This document shows positions 42,384 through 51,384 of a stretch of DNA of 64,000 nucleotides, in pieces; the first letter of the stretch is position 1; every line of letters starts with the position of its first letter. A program made the position numbers and the translations under genes. This stretch comes from Burkholderiales bacterium (lineage in GTDB: Bacteria > Pseudomonadota > Gammaproteobacteria > Burkholderiales > Burkholderiaceae_F), in NCBI GenBank assembly GCA_016716275.1, contig JADJWR010000002.1, forward strand, positions 806,001 through 870,000, written 5' to 3'. The notes beneath the pieces were generated by a model that was not told the origin of the DNA, made no database searches, and worked only from the letters and a program-made list of their open reading frames with translations.

Positions 42384-43424
42384 TCACCATTCGTACATCC
42401 TGCCCGGATTGAAGATGCCCGCCGGGTCGAACTCGGCCTTCAGCCGCTTGTGGATGGCCTCGACAGGCAGCGGCAGCGGCGTGAAGACGTGGCGGCGTTC
42501 GCCGCCGCGGAACAGCGTCGCGTGGCCGCCGCAGGCCGCCGCGCGGGCACGGATCTCGCTGGCCGGCGCGTCGCTGCGCAGCCAGCGCTGCCCGCCGCCC
42601 CACTCGATGAGCTGCGCACCGGTCAGGGCGAGCGGCTCGGCGGTCGACGGCACGGCCAGCCGCCACAGCGGCGCATCGCCGGCGAAGTAGGCGTCGGTCT
42701 GCTCGCGCAGGCCGTGCCAGAGCGCGGCGCCGTCGATGGCGCTGCCGCCGATCTTCCTCTGCGCCTCGGCAACCGCCGCGCGCGCGCCGGACAGGCGGAC
42801 GTGCAGCACGCCGTCGCGCCAGGCGGTGGCCGATACCGGCAGCGGCTGGCCGGCCCACTCGTTCATCTTTCGCAATGCCTCGACCTCGTCGAACTCGAGG
42901 CGCAACGTCGCCTCGGCAACCGGCTTCGGCAGCACCTTCAGCGACACCTCGGTGATCACGCCGAGCGTGCCGAGCGAGCCGGCAGCGAGCCGCGCCACGT
43001 CGTAGCCGGCGACGTTCTTCATCACCGTGCCGCCGAAGGCGAGCACCTCGCCGCCGCCGGTCAGCAGCCTGGCGCCGAGCAGGTAGTCGCGCACGGCGCC
43101 GGCACTCGCCCGGCGCGGCCCGCAAAGCCCGGCAGCGACGCAGCCGCCGACGGTGGCGGCGGGGCCGAAGTGCGGCGGCTCGAACGGCAGCATCTGGCCG
43201 GCCGCATCGAGCGCCGCTTCGAGCTCGGCGAGCCTCGTGCCGCAGCGGGCGGTGATCACCAGTTCGGTCGGCTCGTGCGCGACGATGCCGGCGCAGCCGC
43301 GCGGGTCGAGCAGCTCGCCGTGGATCTGGTTGCCGTAGAAATCCTTGCTGCCGCCGGCGCGGATGTGAAGCGGCGTGCGCGCCGCCACGGCCGCGCGAAC
43401 CTGCTCCTGCAGCCGCTCGAGCAT
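42384..43424 (-). CDS. glcE: Glycolate oxidase FAD-binding subunit
   Basis: The 346-residue protein has the FAD_binding_4 fold with PLHIRAGGSKDFYG, PFEPPHFGPAATVGGCVAAGLCGPRRASAG and VMKNVAGYDVARLAAGSLGTLGVITEV, and ends AIHKRLKAEFDPAGIFNPGRMY. This is the shorter flavin subunit of the GlcDEF complex. The ATG shares one base with the glcD stop (TGATG), and it is translated with its neighbours. Confidence 0.94.
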   Translation of the reverse strand: MLERLQEQVRAAVAARTPLHIRAGGSKDFYGNQIHGELLDPRGCAGIVAHEPTELVITARCGTRLAELEAALDAAGQMLPFEPPHFGPAATVGGCVAAGLCGPRRASAGAVRDYLLGARLLTGGGEVLAFGGTVMKNVAGYDVARLAAGSLGTLGVITEVSLKVLPKPVAEATLRLEFDEVEALRKMNEWAGQPLPVSATAWRDGVLHVRLSGARAAVAEAQRKIGGSAIDGAALWHGLREQTDAYFAGDAPLWRLAVPSTAEPLALTGAQLIEWGGGQRWLRSDAPASEIRARAAACGGHATLFRGGERRHVFTPLPLPVEAIHKRLKAEFDPAGIFNPGRMYEW

Positions 43425-44950
43425 CAGAATCTCTCGAGTTCCGGGAACGCCAGCTTGCCGCCGCTGACCTTCATGCGGCCGTACTCGGCGCAGCGGTGCA
43501 GCGTCGGCACCGCCTTGGCGGGATTCAGGATCCCGGCCGGGTCGAAGGCGCGCTTCACGGCGCGGAACTGCGCCAGTTCGGCCGGCGTGAACTGCGCGCA
43601 CATCTGGCTGATCTTCTCCACCCCGACGCCGTGCTCGCCGGTGATGGTGCCGCCGAGCGCCACCGAAAGCTCGAGGATCTCGACGCCGAAGTCCTCGGCG
43701 CGCTTCACTTCCTGCGGGTCGTTGTCGTTGAACAGGATCAGCGGGTGCAGGTTGCCGTCGCCGGCGTGGAACACGTTCGGACAGCGCAGGCCGTACTTGC
43801 CTTCCATCTGCTGGATCGCGCGCAGCATCTCGCCAAGCCGCTTGCGCGGAATCGTGCCGTCCATGCAGTAGTAGGAGGGCGACACGCGACCGGCGGCCGG
43901 GAAGGCGTTCTTGCGTCCCTTCCAGAACCTCAGCCGCTCGGCCTCGGAGTTCGACACGGCGATGCGCTTCGCGCCGGCCTCGTTCAGCACCTCGGTCAGG
44001 CGGGCGATCTCTTCCTCGACCTCGGCCGGCGTGCCGTCGGACTCGACCAGCAGGATCGCCGCGGCATCCAGGTCGTAGCCGGCCTTGACGAACGGCTCGA
44101 CCATGCGGGTGGCCGGCTGGTCCATCATCTCCAGCCCGGCCGGGATGATGCCGGCGGCGATGATTCCCGCCACTGCCTCGCCGGCCACGCCCACGTCGTC
44201 GAAGCTGGCCATGATGCAGCGGGCGAGCAGCGGCTTCGGCACCAGCTTCACCGTCACCTGGGTCAGCACGGCGAGCATGCCCTCGGAGCCGATCACCAGC
44301 GCCAGCAGGTCGAGCCCCGGCGCCTCCGGCGCGGTCGAGCCGAATTCGACCAGCTCGCCGTCGCTGGTGACGCCGCGCACCGCCAGCACGTTGTGGAAGG
44401 TCAGGCCGTACTTCAGGCAGTGCACGCCGCCGGAGTTCTCGGCCACGTTGCCGGCGATGGTGCAGGCGATCTGGCTCGACGGGTCCGGCGCGTAGTAGAG
44501 CCCGTGCGGTGCCGCCGCCTCGGTGATCGCCAGGTTGCGCACGCCCGGTTCGACCACCGCAGTGCGCGCGTACGGATCGAGGCGGACGATGCGGTTCAGC
44601 TTGGCGGTCGACAGCAGCACGCCGCCGGCGTGCGGCAGCGCACCGCCCGACAGCCCGGTGCCGGCGCCGCGCGGCACGATCGGCACGCCGAGGTCGCGGC
44701 AGATGCGCACCAGCGCAACGACCTGCTCCTCGGTCTCCGGCAGCACCGCCGCCAGCGGCAACTGCCGGTACAGGGTCAGCCCGTCGCATTCGTAGGGACG
44801 GGTGTCCTCCTCGCGGTACAGCACGCAATGCTCGGGCAGCACGGTGCGCAGCCGGGCGACCACCTCGCGCTGCCTGCGGGGATCGACCGGCCCTTCGCCG
44901 TCGAGCGGCAGGCGCCCGTAGGGATTGGCGTTCTCGGCGGGAGCGTTCAT
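43424..44950 (-). CDS. glcD: Glycolate oxidase catalytic subunit, FAD-linked
   Basis: The 508-residue protein has the FAD-binding segment IVPRGAGTGLSGGALPHAGGVLLS, the DPSSQIACTIAGNVAENSGGVHCLKYG motif and the C-terminal HAGDGNLHPLILF and GGTITGEHGVGVEKI, as in GlcD/FAD-linked 2-hydroxyacid dehydrogenases. It catalyses the oxidation of glycolate (or D-lactate) to the 2-oxo acid. It is the first gene of the five-gene glcDEF-lrgAB operon. Confidence 0.95.
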   Translation of the reverse strand: MNAPAENANPYGRLPLDGEGPVDPRRQREVVARLRTVLPEHCVLYREEDTRPYECDGLTLYRQLPLAAVLPETEEQVVALVRICRDLGVPIVPRGAGTGLSGGALPHAGGVLLSTAKLNRIVRLDPYARTAVVEPGVRNLAITEAAAPHGLYYAPDPSSQIACTIAGNVAENSGGVHCLKYGLTFHNVLAVRGVTSDGELVEFGSTAPEAPGLDLLALVIGSEGMLAVLTQVTVKLVPKPLLARCIMASFDDVGVAGEAVAGIIAAGIIPAGLEMMDQPATRMVEPFVKAGYDLDAAAILLVESDGTPAEVEEEIARLTEVLNEAGAKRIAVSNSEAERLRFWKGRKNAFPAAGRVSPSYYCMDGTIPRKRLGEMLRAIQQMEGKYGLRCPNVFHAGDGNLHPLILFNDNDPQEVKRAEDFGVEILELSVALGGTITGEHGVGVEKISQMCAQFTPAELAQFRAVKRAFDPAGILNPAKAVPTLHRCAEYGRMKVSGGKLAFPELERF

Positions 44951-45053
44951 GGTGGCGAGCTTAAACGCACGGCGGCGGGGCGGGGATGCCGGCCAGGCGG
45001 CGGTGTTTGATGCAGGCCAGCGACAGGCGAAGCCGGGCGGCTAGGATGGCCGC

Positions 45054-45476
45054 ATGAAGCTTCACGCGATGTCGCTCGTTGCCGTTGTTCTGGCTGCTGC
45101 GCCGGCGATGGCGCAGGATGCGGCGCGCGGCGCGCGGCTGTACGCGCAGACGGCACAGGAGACGGGCAGGGAGGTTGCCGCCTGCGCCGACTGTCACGCG
45201 CCGATGGGCGCGCTGCGCGAGCTGATCGTCAACCGTCGTGGCCGCTGCGACGACGCGACGGCGGTCGCCCGCTGGCTGGAAGCCGCGGTGTCCGGTGCAC
45301 GTCCGGGCGCCGTCAACGCCAAGGCGCAGTACCGCGGCGTGCTGAAGGCAAAGGACCTGCGCGACCTGGCCGCCTACATCGCCTGCGCCCGGCAGGCGTC
45401 GGTCGATGCGCAGAGCATGGCGGGCGCGGTGCCGCGCTCAGCTGGCGCGGGCGAGGAAGCGATCGCCCGCCGTTGA
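45054..45476 (+). CDS. Monoheme periplasmic cytochrome c
   Basis: The 140-residue protein has a signal peptide ending in APAMAQ and one heme site, CADCH (about residue 44), in the segment REVAACADCHAPMGAL. The downstream LRDLAAYIACARQ segment is like the C-terminal helix of class I cytochromes; the distal ligand could be Met49 or a later Met. It is divergent from glcD (103 bp apart). Its 3' end overlaps the convergent phosphoethanolamine transferase gene by 39 bp. Confidence 0.82.
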   Translation: MKLHAMSLVAVVLAAAPAMAQDAARGARLYAQTAQETGREVAACADCHAPMGALRELIVNRRGRCDDATAVARWLEAAVSGARPGAVNAKAQYRGVLKAKDLRDLAAYIACARQASVDAQSMAGAVPRSAGAGEEAIARR

Positions 45477-47135
45477 CCGGCAGCCTGCGGTCAGGTCGAG
45501 CGGCCGCTCGTAGACGGCGGTGCGAACGTCGAGCAGGCCGATCACGGTGTGGAACAGGTTGTCGTGGCTCGCCGGCTGCGCGGCGCGCCGACGCAGGCAG
45601 CCGAGGTCGAGCGCGACGGCATGGGCGAAGCCGGCAGAGGCCCACAGCACCATCGGCACCTGCGTCTGCTCGGCCGGCGCGATCGGATAGGGCACGCCAT
45701 GCAGATAGAGGTTGTGTTCGCCTAGCGACTCGCCGTGGTCCGACACGAAGACCATTGCGCTGTCGAGCCGGCCGGCATGCGACTGCAGGCGGCGTACCAG
45801 CGCGGCCAGCACGTGGTCCGTGTACAGGATCGCGTTGTCGTAGGCGTTGACGATCTCCTGCTGCGAGCAGGCGCGCAGGTCGTCGCGCTCGCAGGCGGGC
45901 AGGAAGCGCGCGAACGCCCGCGGGTAGCGGCGGTGGTACGCCGGTCCGTGGTTGCCGAGCATGTGCAGGACCAGCACCTGGTTGCCGGCCGCATCGTCCA
46001 GTCGCCGGTCGAGGTCAAGCAGGAGCGCCTCGTCGAGGCAGTGGCCGTCGCTGCACAGGCCCGCCGGATTCGATGAGGAGACGGTTTCGTACGGCAGGCC
46101 GTCGCAGACACCCTTGCAGCCGGACTGGTTGTCGCGCCAGCGCACGTCGACCCGCGCGCGCGCCAGCAGGTGCAGCAGCGACTCGGCTCCGCGGATGCGC
46201 TGCTCGTCGTAGTCGCGCCGGCCGACCGGGGCGAACATGCACGGCAGCGCCACCTCGGTGCTGGTGCCGCAGGAGCGCACGTCGCCGAAGTTGACGACGT
46301 CGAGTCGCGCCAGTTCGGGGGTGGTCTGCCGCGCGTAGCCGCTGAGGCCCCAGTTGGCGCTGCGCGCGGTCTCGCCGACCACCACCACCAGCAGGCGCGG
46401 GCGCGCCTGCGCCGCCCAGGACGGTCCCGGCACGGCATCCTGGCCGATCGGCCGGCGCGGGCCGGCCTTGCCGCGCGCCTCCTGCGCGAGCACCGCGGCA
46501 AACGACCAGAGCCAGTTGGCCGGCGTGATCAGGTAGCGCACCTCCCGATGGTTGCGCATCAGCGACGCCATCGGCTGGTAGGCCACGACTGCCGCGGTGG
46601 CGAAGGCCCACACGGCAACGCCGATCGCCGCGGCACGCACGACAAACGAGCGCAGTGGCGGCCGGGTGACGATCCGCAAGCGCTGCAGCAGCAACAGCGG
46701 CAGCCCGGCGTACAGCAGCAGGTGCGGCAGCAGCGCCCAGTCGGCCAGCTCGCGCGCCTCGGGCAGGTCGGTGTGCAGCACGTTGCGCAGCATCGACGGG
46801 TCGAGGTAGACGCCGAACCGGTCCACCGCGTAGGTGGCGAACGCGGTGACGACCGTGATCAGCGCCAGCAGCGGCTTGAGGGTCCAGCGGTTGAGAACTG
46901 CCAGCAGCAGGACCAGATGCCCGGCCAGCAGCAGCACCGCCAGCACCGCGGCGAAGCCGAGCGCCGAGGCGTCGCCGGTCGCGCGGTCCTGCAGCGCCGA
47001 GGCGAAGAACGGTCGATTGGCCGCGACGGTCCAGAACAGGCTCGCCGCGACGGCAACCCATTCGACGGTGGCGCGGATCTCGAAGGGGCGCGCGGCGACA
47101 GAAGAGGCGGCGACACCTGAAGATCGTTGTTGCAT
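45438..47135 (-). CDS. Phosphoethanolamine transferase (EptA-like)
   Basis: The 565-residue protein has five N-terminal helices (about 25-200) and a periplasmic alkaline-phosphatase-like domain. Metal ligand Glu255 is in VVVGETARSANWGLSGY, nucleophile Thr291 in SCGTSTEVALPCMFAP, and VSDHGESLGEHNLYLHG carries further ligands. DNQSGCKGVCDGLPYE and LVLHMLGNHGPAYHRRYP are typical. It transfers phosphoethanolamine from phosphatidylethanolamine to lipid A or another acceptor, which lowers surface charge and polymyxin sensitivity. No PmrAB-like regulator is adjacent, although a two-component pair lies at 49.3 kb on the other strand. Confidence 0.93.
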   Translation of the reverse strand: MQQRSSGVAASSVAARPFEIRATVEWVAVAASLFWTVAANRPFFASALQDRATGDASALGFAAVLAVLLLAGHLVLLLAVLNRWTLKPLLALITVVTAFATYAVDRFGVYLDPSMLRNVLHTDLPEARELADWALLPHLLLYAGLPLLLLQRLRIVTRPPLRSFVVRAAAIGVAVWAFATAAVVAYQPMASLMRNHREVRYLITPANWLWSFAAVLAQEARGKAGPRRPIGQDAVPGPSWAAQARPRLLVVVVGETARSANWGLSGYARQTTPELARLDVVNFGDVRSCGTSTEVALPCMFAPVGRRDYDEQRIRGAESLLHLLARARVDVRWRDNQSGCKGVCDGLPYETVSSSNPAGLCSDGHCLDEALLLDLDRRLDDAAGNQVLVLHMLGNHGPAYHRRYPRAFARFLPACERDDLRACSQQEIVNAYDNAILYTDHVLAALVRRLQSHAGRLDSAMVFVSDHGESLGEHNLYLHGVPYPIAPAEQTQVPMVLWASAGFAHAVALDLGCLRRRAAQPASHDNLFHTVIGLLDVRTAVYERPLDLTAGCRSTAGDRFLARAS

Positions 47136-47308
47136 CCGGCGGATTGGACCCCTGCATCCTTAAGTCCGGATTAATGAAGTGGCGACAGGCGTCTATCCGA
47201 TCGTGCGCGCCGGGTGCCTATCGGGTCTTCATGCCCGCTTAAATGTCGGCCGGTACCTTGCGCGCCGTGTCGCCGATGGTCGGCGGCCGCCCGAACGAGG
47301 ACCGCCCC

Positions 47309-47647
47309 ATGAACCGCTACGCCCGCAGCGCTGCTGCAATCGCCCTGACCGTTGCCGCCGGAGTCGCCGTCGCCGGCGCTTCAGAAGGCCCGTCGGGCAA
47401 CGGTCTGCGCGCCGACCGCTGCGCAGCCGCGCCGCGAGGGGACTTCCGGCCGGCGGCCGACCTGAGGGCAGCGGTCGAGGGATTCGGCTACCAGGTGCTG
47501 CGAGTCGATACCGACGCCGGCTGCTACGCGGTGCTGGCGGCCGACCAACGCGGCAAGCGCTACGACATGCGGTTCGAAGGCGCGAGCCTGCGCATGGTCA
47601 GCCGTTACGTCGCGAAGCCGGAATCCTCGGTCGTGGCGCGGCGCTGA
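47309..47647 (+). CDS. Secreted PepSY-like small protein
   Basis: The 112-residue protein has a signal peptide (MNRYARSAAAIALTVAAGVAVAGA) and a domain with DLRAAVEGFGYQVLRVDTDAGCYAVLAADQRGKRYDMRFEGASLRMVSRY, the PepSY_2 pattern. Such proteins are often encoded next to periplasmic cytochromes and two-component systems. ATG 47309 is taken as the start because the signal peptide begins there. It is 26 bp before the SHP gene, so it is probably the first gene of the cytochrome operon. Confidence 0.83.
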   Translation: MNRYARSAAAIALTVAAGVAVAGASEGPSGNGLRADRCAAAPRGDFRPAADLRAAVEGFGYQVLRVDTDAGCYAVLAADQRGKRYDMRFEGASLRMVSRYVAKPESSVVARR

Positions 47648-47673
47648 GCGCCGCAGTATCGGAGCTCGGATCG

Positions 47674-48084
47674 ATGAATCTACGGACGAAAGGCGCGTTC
47701 TCCGCGCTGCTGTTGCTTGCCGCAGCGGCAGCGGCCGAGGTACCGGCCGACTACCTGCGCTCGCTGGACGCGGCAGCGCGCTCCGATGTCGCCGGTTTCG
47801 CCGGTTTCTCCGCGGCGCGCGGCGCGGCCTGGTTCAACAGCAGCAACGGCACCGACTGGAGCTGCGCCACCTGCCACACCGACAACCCGCTGGCCGGCGG
47901 CCGGCACGCCGTGACCGGCCGCACCATCGCGCCACTGGCGCCTGCGGCCAATCCCGCGCGGCTGACCGAGGTGGCGAAGATCGAGAAGTGGTTCCGGCGC
48001 AACTGCAACGACGTGCTGCGCCGCGACTGCACGGCGGCCGAGAAGGGCGACGTGATCGCCTACCTGACTTCCCTGAAACGATAG
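47674..48084 (+). CDS. Sphaeroides heme protein (SHP, DUF1924), monoheme cytochrome
   Basis: The 136-residue precursor has a signal peptide (to about residue 21), a heme site CATCH (64-68), and the SHP segment FRRNCNDVLRRDCTAAEK. In SHP the heme is high-spin with an Asn as sixth ligand next to a disulfide; here that would be Asn110 followed by Cys111, with Cys119 as partner. SHP binds O2 and NO and can reduce hydroxylamine-like compounds. The downstream diheme cytochrome and cytochrome b are its usual partners. Confidence 0.9.
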   Translation: MNLRTKGAFSALLLLAAAAAAEVPADYLRSLDAAARSDVAGFAGFSAARGAAWFNSSNGTDWSCATCHTDNPLAGGRHAVTGRTIAPLAPAANPARLTEVAKIEKWFRRNCNDVLRRDCTAAEKGDVIAYLTSLKR

Positions 48085-48093
48085 GAGGAGAAC

Positions 48094-48588
48094 ATGCTCG
48101 AACAAGGCAATCGCAGGCGTTTCGACGGCGTCGCGTGGGCGGCAGCGGTCGTCCTCGCGACGGCGAGCGTCGACGCGGCAACGGCCGGAGACCATCGCTA
48201 TCTCATGAACGACCCGACCTACCGGACCGAGTGCGGCAGCTGCCACGTTGCCTATCCGCCGGCGCTGCTCGGCGCGGGCACCTGGCGGGAGATCATGCGG
48301 GGACTCGACCGGCATTTCGGCACCGATGCCAGCCTTCCGGCGTCGACCGAGGCCCAGGTCAGGGCCTTCGTCGAAGCGGGGGCAGGCAAGGACAGCGCCG
48401 TCGTGCCGACGCTGCGCATCAGCGATACGAAGTGGTTTCGCAAAGAGCATCGGCGCGAAGTCGACCCGTCGGTCTGGAAGTCTGCCGCGGTGAAGAGCCC
48501 CGCCAACTGCGGCGCCTGCCACCGGCAGGCCGACGCCGGCGACTATGACGAGCGCAGCCTGCGGCTGCCGGGCGGTGAGTCCCGATGA
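48094..48588 (+). CDS. Diheme cytochrome c (DHC), electron donor to SHP
   Basis: The 164-residue protein has a signal peptide ending near ATAGD and two heme sites, CGSCH (47-51) and CGACH near the C-terminus. The segment LMNDPTYRTECGSCHVAYPPALL and DTKWFRKEHREVDPSVWKS-like sequence match the diheme cytochrome that pairs with SHP in Rhodobacter and Shewanella. It starts 9 bp after the SHP gene behind AGGAGG. The ATG of the cytochrome b gene overlaps its stop. Confidence 0.9.
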   Translation: MLEQGNRRRFDGVAWAAAVVLATASVDAATAGDHRYLMNDPTYRTECGSCHVAYPPALLGAGTWREIMRGLDRHFGTDASLPASTEAQVRAFVEAGAGKDSAVVPTLRISDTKWFRKEHRREVDPSVWKSAAVKSPANCGACHRQADAGDYDERSLRLPGGESR

Positions 48589-49304
48589 GCGCGTCGCCGC
48601 AACGCACGCTGGTCTGGGACCTGCCGACGCGTGCCTTCCACTGGCTGCTGGCGCTGTCGTTCGCCGGCGCCTATCTCACAGCCGACAGCGAACGGCTGCG
48701 CGACGCGCACATGCTGCTCGGCTACACGACAGTTGGCCTGGTGGCCTTCCGCCTGCTGTGGGGTGTCGTCGGCACGCGCTATGCGCGCTTTGCCGCGTTG
48801 CCGCTGTCGCCGGCGGCGGTGGCGGGCTACCTGAAGTCGCTGCTGAGGCTGTCGCCGCGCCACTATTTCGGCCACAACCCGGCCGGCAGCTGGGCGATCG
48901 TCGGCATGCTGGCGCTGGTGATCGGCCTCGGCGCGACCGGCTGGGCGCAGGCGGTCGAGGTCGGCCCCGAGTGGCTGGAGGACCTGCACGAGGGGATCGC
49001 CAACGCATTGCTGGCGCTGGTGGTCGTGCACGTGGCGGCGGTCCTGCTCAGCAGCGCCGTGCACCGGGAGAACCTGGTGCGGGCGATGGTCTCCGGCTAC
49101 AAGCCCGGCCAGGGACCGGCCGCGGCGGGGACGCGCTGGTTCGTGGCGCTGCTGCTGGTCGGTAGCATCGTCGCCTTCTGGAGCGGTCGCATCCCGGCGC
49201 CGGGAATCGAGGCGGGCCGTTCGCTGGTGCAGGCGGCCATGACGCAGGCGGCCGGCGCCGCCGGGCGCCACGGCGGCCGACAGCACGAGGACGACGACGA
49301 CTGA
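48585..49304 (+). CDS. Cytochrome b561-type membrane protein
   Basis: The 239-residue protein has four helices. Heme ligand candidates are the His in RAFHWLLALS, the His in DAHMLLGYTTVG and the pair in EDLHEGIANALLALVVVHVAAV. It is of the class that moves electrons from the quinol pool to periplasmic cytochromes, here DHC and SHP. The C-terminus is His/Asp-rich (RHGGRQHEDDDD). It overlaps the DHC stop (ATGA) and the response-regulator start (TGATG). Confidence 0.9.
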   Translation: MSASPQRTLVWDLPTRAFHWLLALSFAGAYLTADSERLRDAHMLLGYTTVGLVAFRLLWGVVGTRYARFAALPLSPAAVAGYLKSLLRLSPRHYFGHNPAGSWAIVGMLALVIGLGATGWAQAVEVGPEWLEDLHEGIANALLALVVVHVAAVLLSSAVHRENLVRAMVSGYKPGQGPAAAGTRWFVALLLVGSIVAFWSGRIPAPGIEAGRSLVQAAMTQAAGAAGRHGGRQHEDDDD

Positions 49305-49981
49305 TGCGCCTGTTGCTGGTCGAGGACGACGCGATGCTCGGCGCCGCACTGCGCACCGGCCTGCGGCAGGACGGCCACGCGGTCGACTGGGTGCGCAGCG
49401 CCGACGAGGCGGATACCGCGTGGATCGCCGCCGGCAAGGCGGCCGCCTACGATGCGGTGGTGCTCGACCTCGGGCTGCCTGACGGCTCCGGCCTCGACCT
49501 GCTGAAGCGCGCCCGGCAGCGCCGGCTTGCCACGCCGGTGCTGATCGCCACCGCGCGCGACCGCGTCGCCGATCGCATCGCCGGGCTCGATGCCGGCGCC
49601 GACGACTACATGGTCAAGCCGGTGGACCTCGACGAACTCGCGGCGCGCCTGCGCGCGGTCGAGCGGCGGGTGGCGGGCCGCGCCGATCCGACGATCGTGA
49701 TCGGCGACATCGCGATCGACCCGGCTACCCGCAGCGTCATGCGCGGCGATCAGCCGGTCGACCTGACCGCGCGCGAACTGGCGGTGCTGCTGGCGCTTGC
49801 CCGGCGGCCGGGCGTCACGGTGTCGCGCGAGCAGCTGGTCGAGGCGCTGTACGGCTGGGAGGAGTCGATCGAGAGCAACGCCATCGACGTGCATATCCAC
49901 AACCTGCGCCGCAAGCTCGGCGCGGACGCCATCGATACGCAGCGCGGCCTCGGCTGGCGGCTTGCCGGCGGCCGCCGATGA
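49304..49981 (+). CDS. OmpR/PhoB-type response regulator (QseB-like)
   Basis: The 225-residue protein has the receiver domain with VEDDAMLG, phospho-acceptor Asp55 in VVLDLGLPDGSG, Thr/Ala in LIATARD and the Lys in DYMVKPVDLDEL. A winged helix follows with LTARELAVLLALARRPGVTVSREQL and NAIDVHIHNLRRKLG. It is the fifth gene of the cytochrome operon, so the regulator and its kinase are co-expressed with the SHP system. Confidence 0.93.
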   Translation: MRLLLVEDDAMLGAALRTGLRQDGHAVDWVRSADEADTAWIAAGKAAAYDAVVLDLGLPDGSGLDLLKRARQRRLATPVLIATARDRVADRIAGLDAGADDYMVKPVDLDELAARLRAVERRVAGRADPTIVIGDIAIDPATRSVMRGDQPVDLTARELAVLLALARRPGVTVSREQLVEALYGWEESIESNAIDVHIHNLRRKLGADAIDTQRGLGWRLAGGRR

Positions 49982-51357
49982 CGAGCCGCGGCTGGTCGCT
50001 GCGCAGCAGGCTCGCCTGGCTGCTGGTCGGCGCCGCGGCACTCGCCTGGATCGCCAGCAGCGTCTGGCTGTACCGCAGCTCGCTGGCGCAGACCGACCGG
50101 CTGTTCGATGCGGCGCTGGTCGAGGCCGCGCACGCGGTGCTGGCGGTGGTGGCGAGGGAACTGAAGCACCATCCCGAGGACGAGGACGAGATCGAGCTGG
50201 AGGCGGTCGATCACGCGCACACCGAGAGCATCTTCTACCAGGTGCGGGCGAGCCGCGGCGAGATCGTCTTCCGCTCGCCGGGCGCGCCGCACGAGCCGCT
50301 GGCCGCCGCGGGCGCCAGCGGTTTTGCCGACGCACGGCTGGCCGCCGGCGAGTACCGCGTCTACTCGCTCGAGGCGCGCCGCGAACGGACGACCATCCAC
50401 GTCGCGCAGCCGCTGGCGGTGCGCCGGCAGCTGGCGCAGAGCGCCGCGCTGCGGCTGCTGCTGCCCGGCCTGGTGCTCGCCGGGGTGCTGGCGCTCGGTG
50501 TGTGGCTGATCGTCCGGCGCGTGACGGCGCCGGTGATCGGTTTTGCCGGTGCGATCGACGCCCGCGCACCGGGCGACTCGGCGCCGGTGCAACTCGACGG
50601 GCTGCCGGCCGAACTGCAGCCGGTCGGACTGGCGGTGAACCGGCTGTTCGCGCGGGTCGACGAGGCCCTGCAGCACGAGCGCACGCTCACCGCCGATGCG
50701 GCGCACGAACTGCGCACGCCGCTGGCGGCGCTGCGCGCGCAGGCGCAGGTGGCGCTGCGCGCCCGCGACGAAGGCGAGCGCGGCGAGGCGCTGCAGGCGC
50801 TGATCGGCGGTGTCGACCGCGCCACCCGCCTGGTCGAGGCCGTGCTGGCACTGGCGCGGCTGGACGCGCGTTCGATCGACCGCAGCGCCCTGCCGGTGCT
50901 GCCGCTCGACAGGATCGCCGCCGAGGCCGTCGAGGCGCTGCGCTCGTCGCCGCTGGCGCGGACGAAACAGCTGCAGCTCGACGTGCCGGCGCTGACGGTG
51001 CGCGCCGACGCCGAGTCGCTGCCGATCGCGCTGCGCAACCTGTGCGAGAACGCGCTGCGCCACGCCGCATCGCGGCTGCGCATCGAGGCGCGAGCCGAGG
51101 CCGGCGAGGTGACGATCGCGGTGCGCGACGACGGCCCGGGAATGACCGAGGCGCAGCGTGCGCGGGCGTTCGACCGCTTCTATCGCGGCGGGCCGGACGG
51201 TGGCGGCGCTGGCCTCGGCCTGGCGCTGGTCAGGCGGGTGGCCGAGATGCACGGCGGCCGCGTGGCGTTCACGGCCGGTCTGGACGGCAAGGGGCTGGGC
51301 GTCGAGATGGTGCTGCCGGCGGACGACCGCCCGTCGGCGCATCGGCCGGACCGGTAA
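49978..51357 (+). CDS. Sensor histidine kinase, QseC/TctE-like
   Basis: The 459-residue protein has two membrane helices (about 12-32 and 160-180) around a periplasmic sensor with the acidic stretch HHPEDEDEIELE. The HisKA box LTADAAHELRTPLAALRAQ has phospho-acceptor His243, and HATPase_c shows LCENALRHA, VRDDGPGM and GGAGLGLALVRRV. ATGA overlap with the response-regulator gene. It ends the six-gene operon. Confidence 0.93.
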   Translation: MTSRGWSLRSRLAWLLVGAAALAWIASSVWLYRSSLAQTDRLFDAALVEAAHAVLAVVARELKHHPEDEDEIELEAVDHAHTESIFYQVRASRGEIVFRSPGAPHEPLAAAGASGFADARLAAGEYRVYSLEARRERTTIHVAQPLAVRRQLAQSAALRLLLPGLVLAGVLALGVWLIVRRVTAPVIGFAGAIDARAPGDSAPVQLDGLPAELQPVGLAVNRLFARVDEALQHERTLTADAAHELRTPLAALRAQAQVALRARDEGERGEALQALIGGVDRATRLVEAVLALARLDARSIDRSALPVLPLDRIAAEAVEALRSSPLARTKQLQLDVPALTVRADAESLPIALRNLCENALRHAASRLRIEARAEAGEVTIAVRDDGPGMTEAQRARAFDRFYRGGPDGGGAGLGLALVRRVAEMHGGRVAFTAGLDGKGLGVEMVLPADDRPSAHRPDR

Positions 51358-51384
51358 AGGCCGGCAGGCGGCCTTGGTCGGCGC

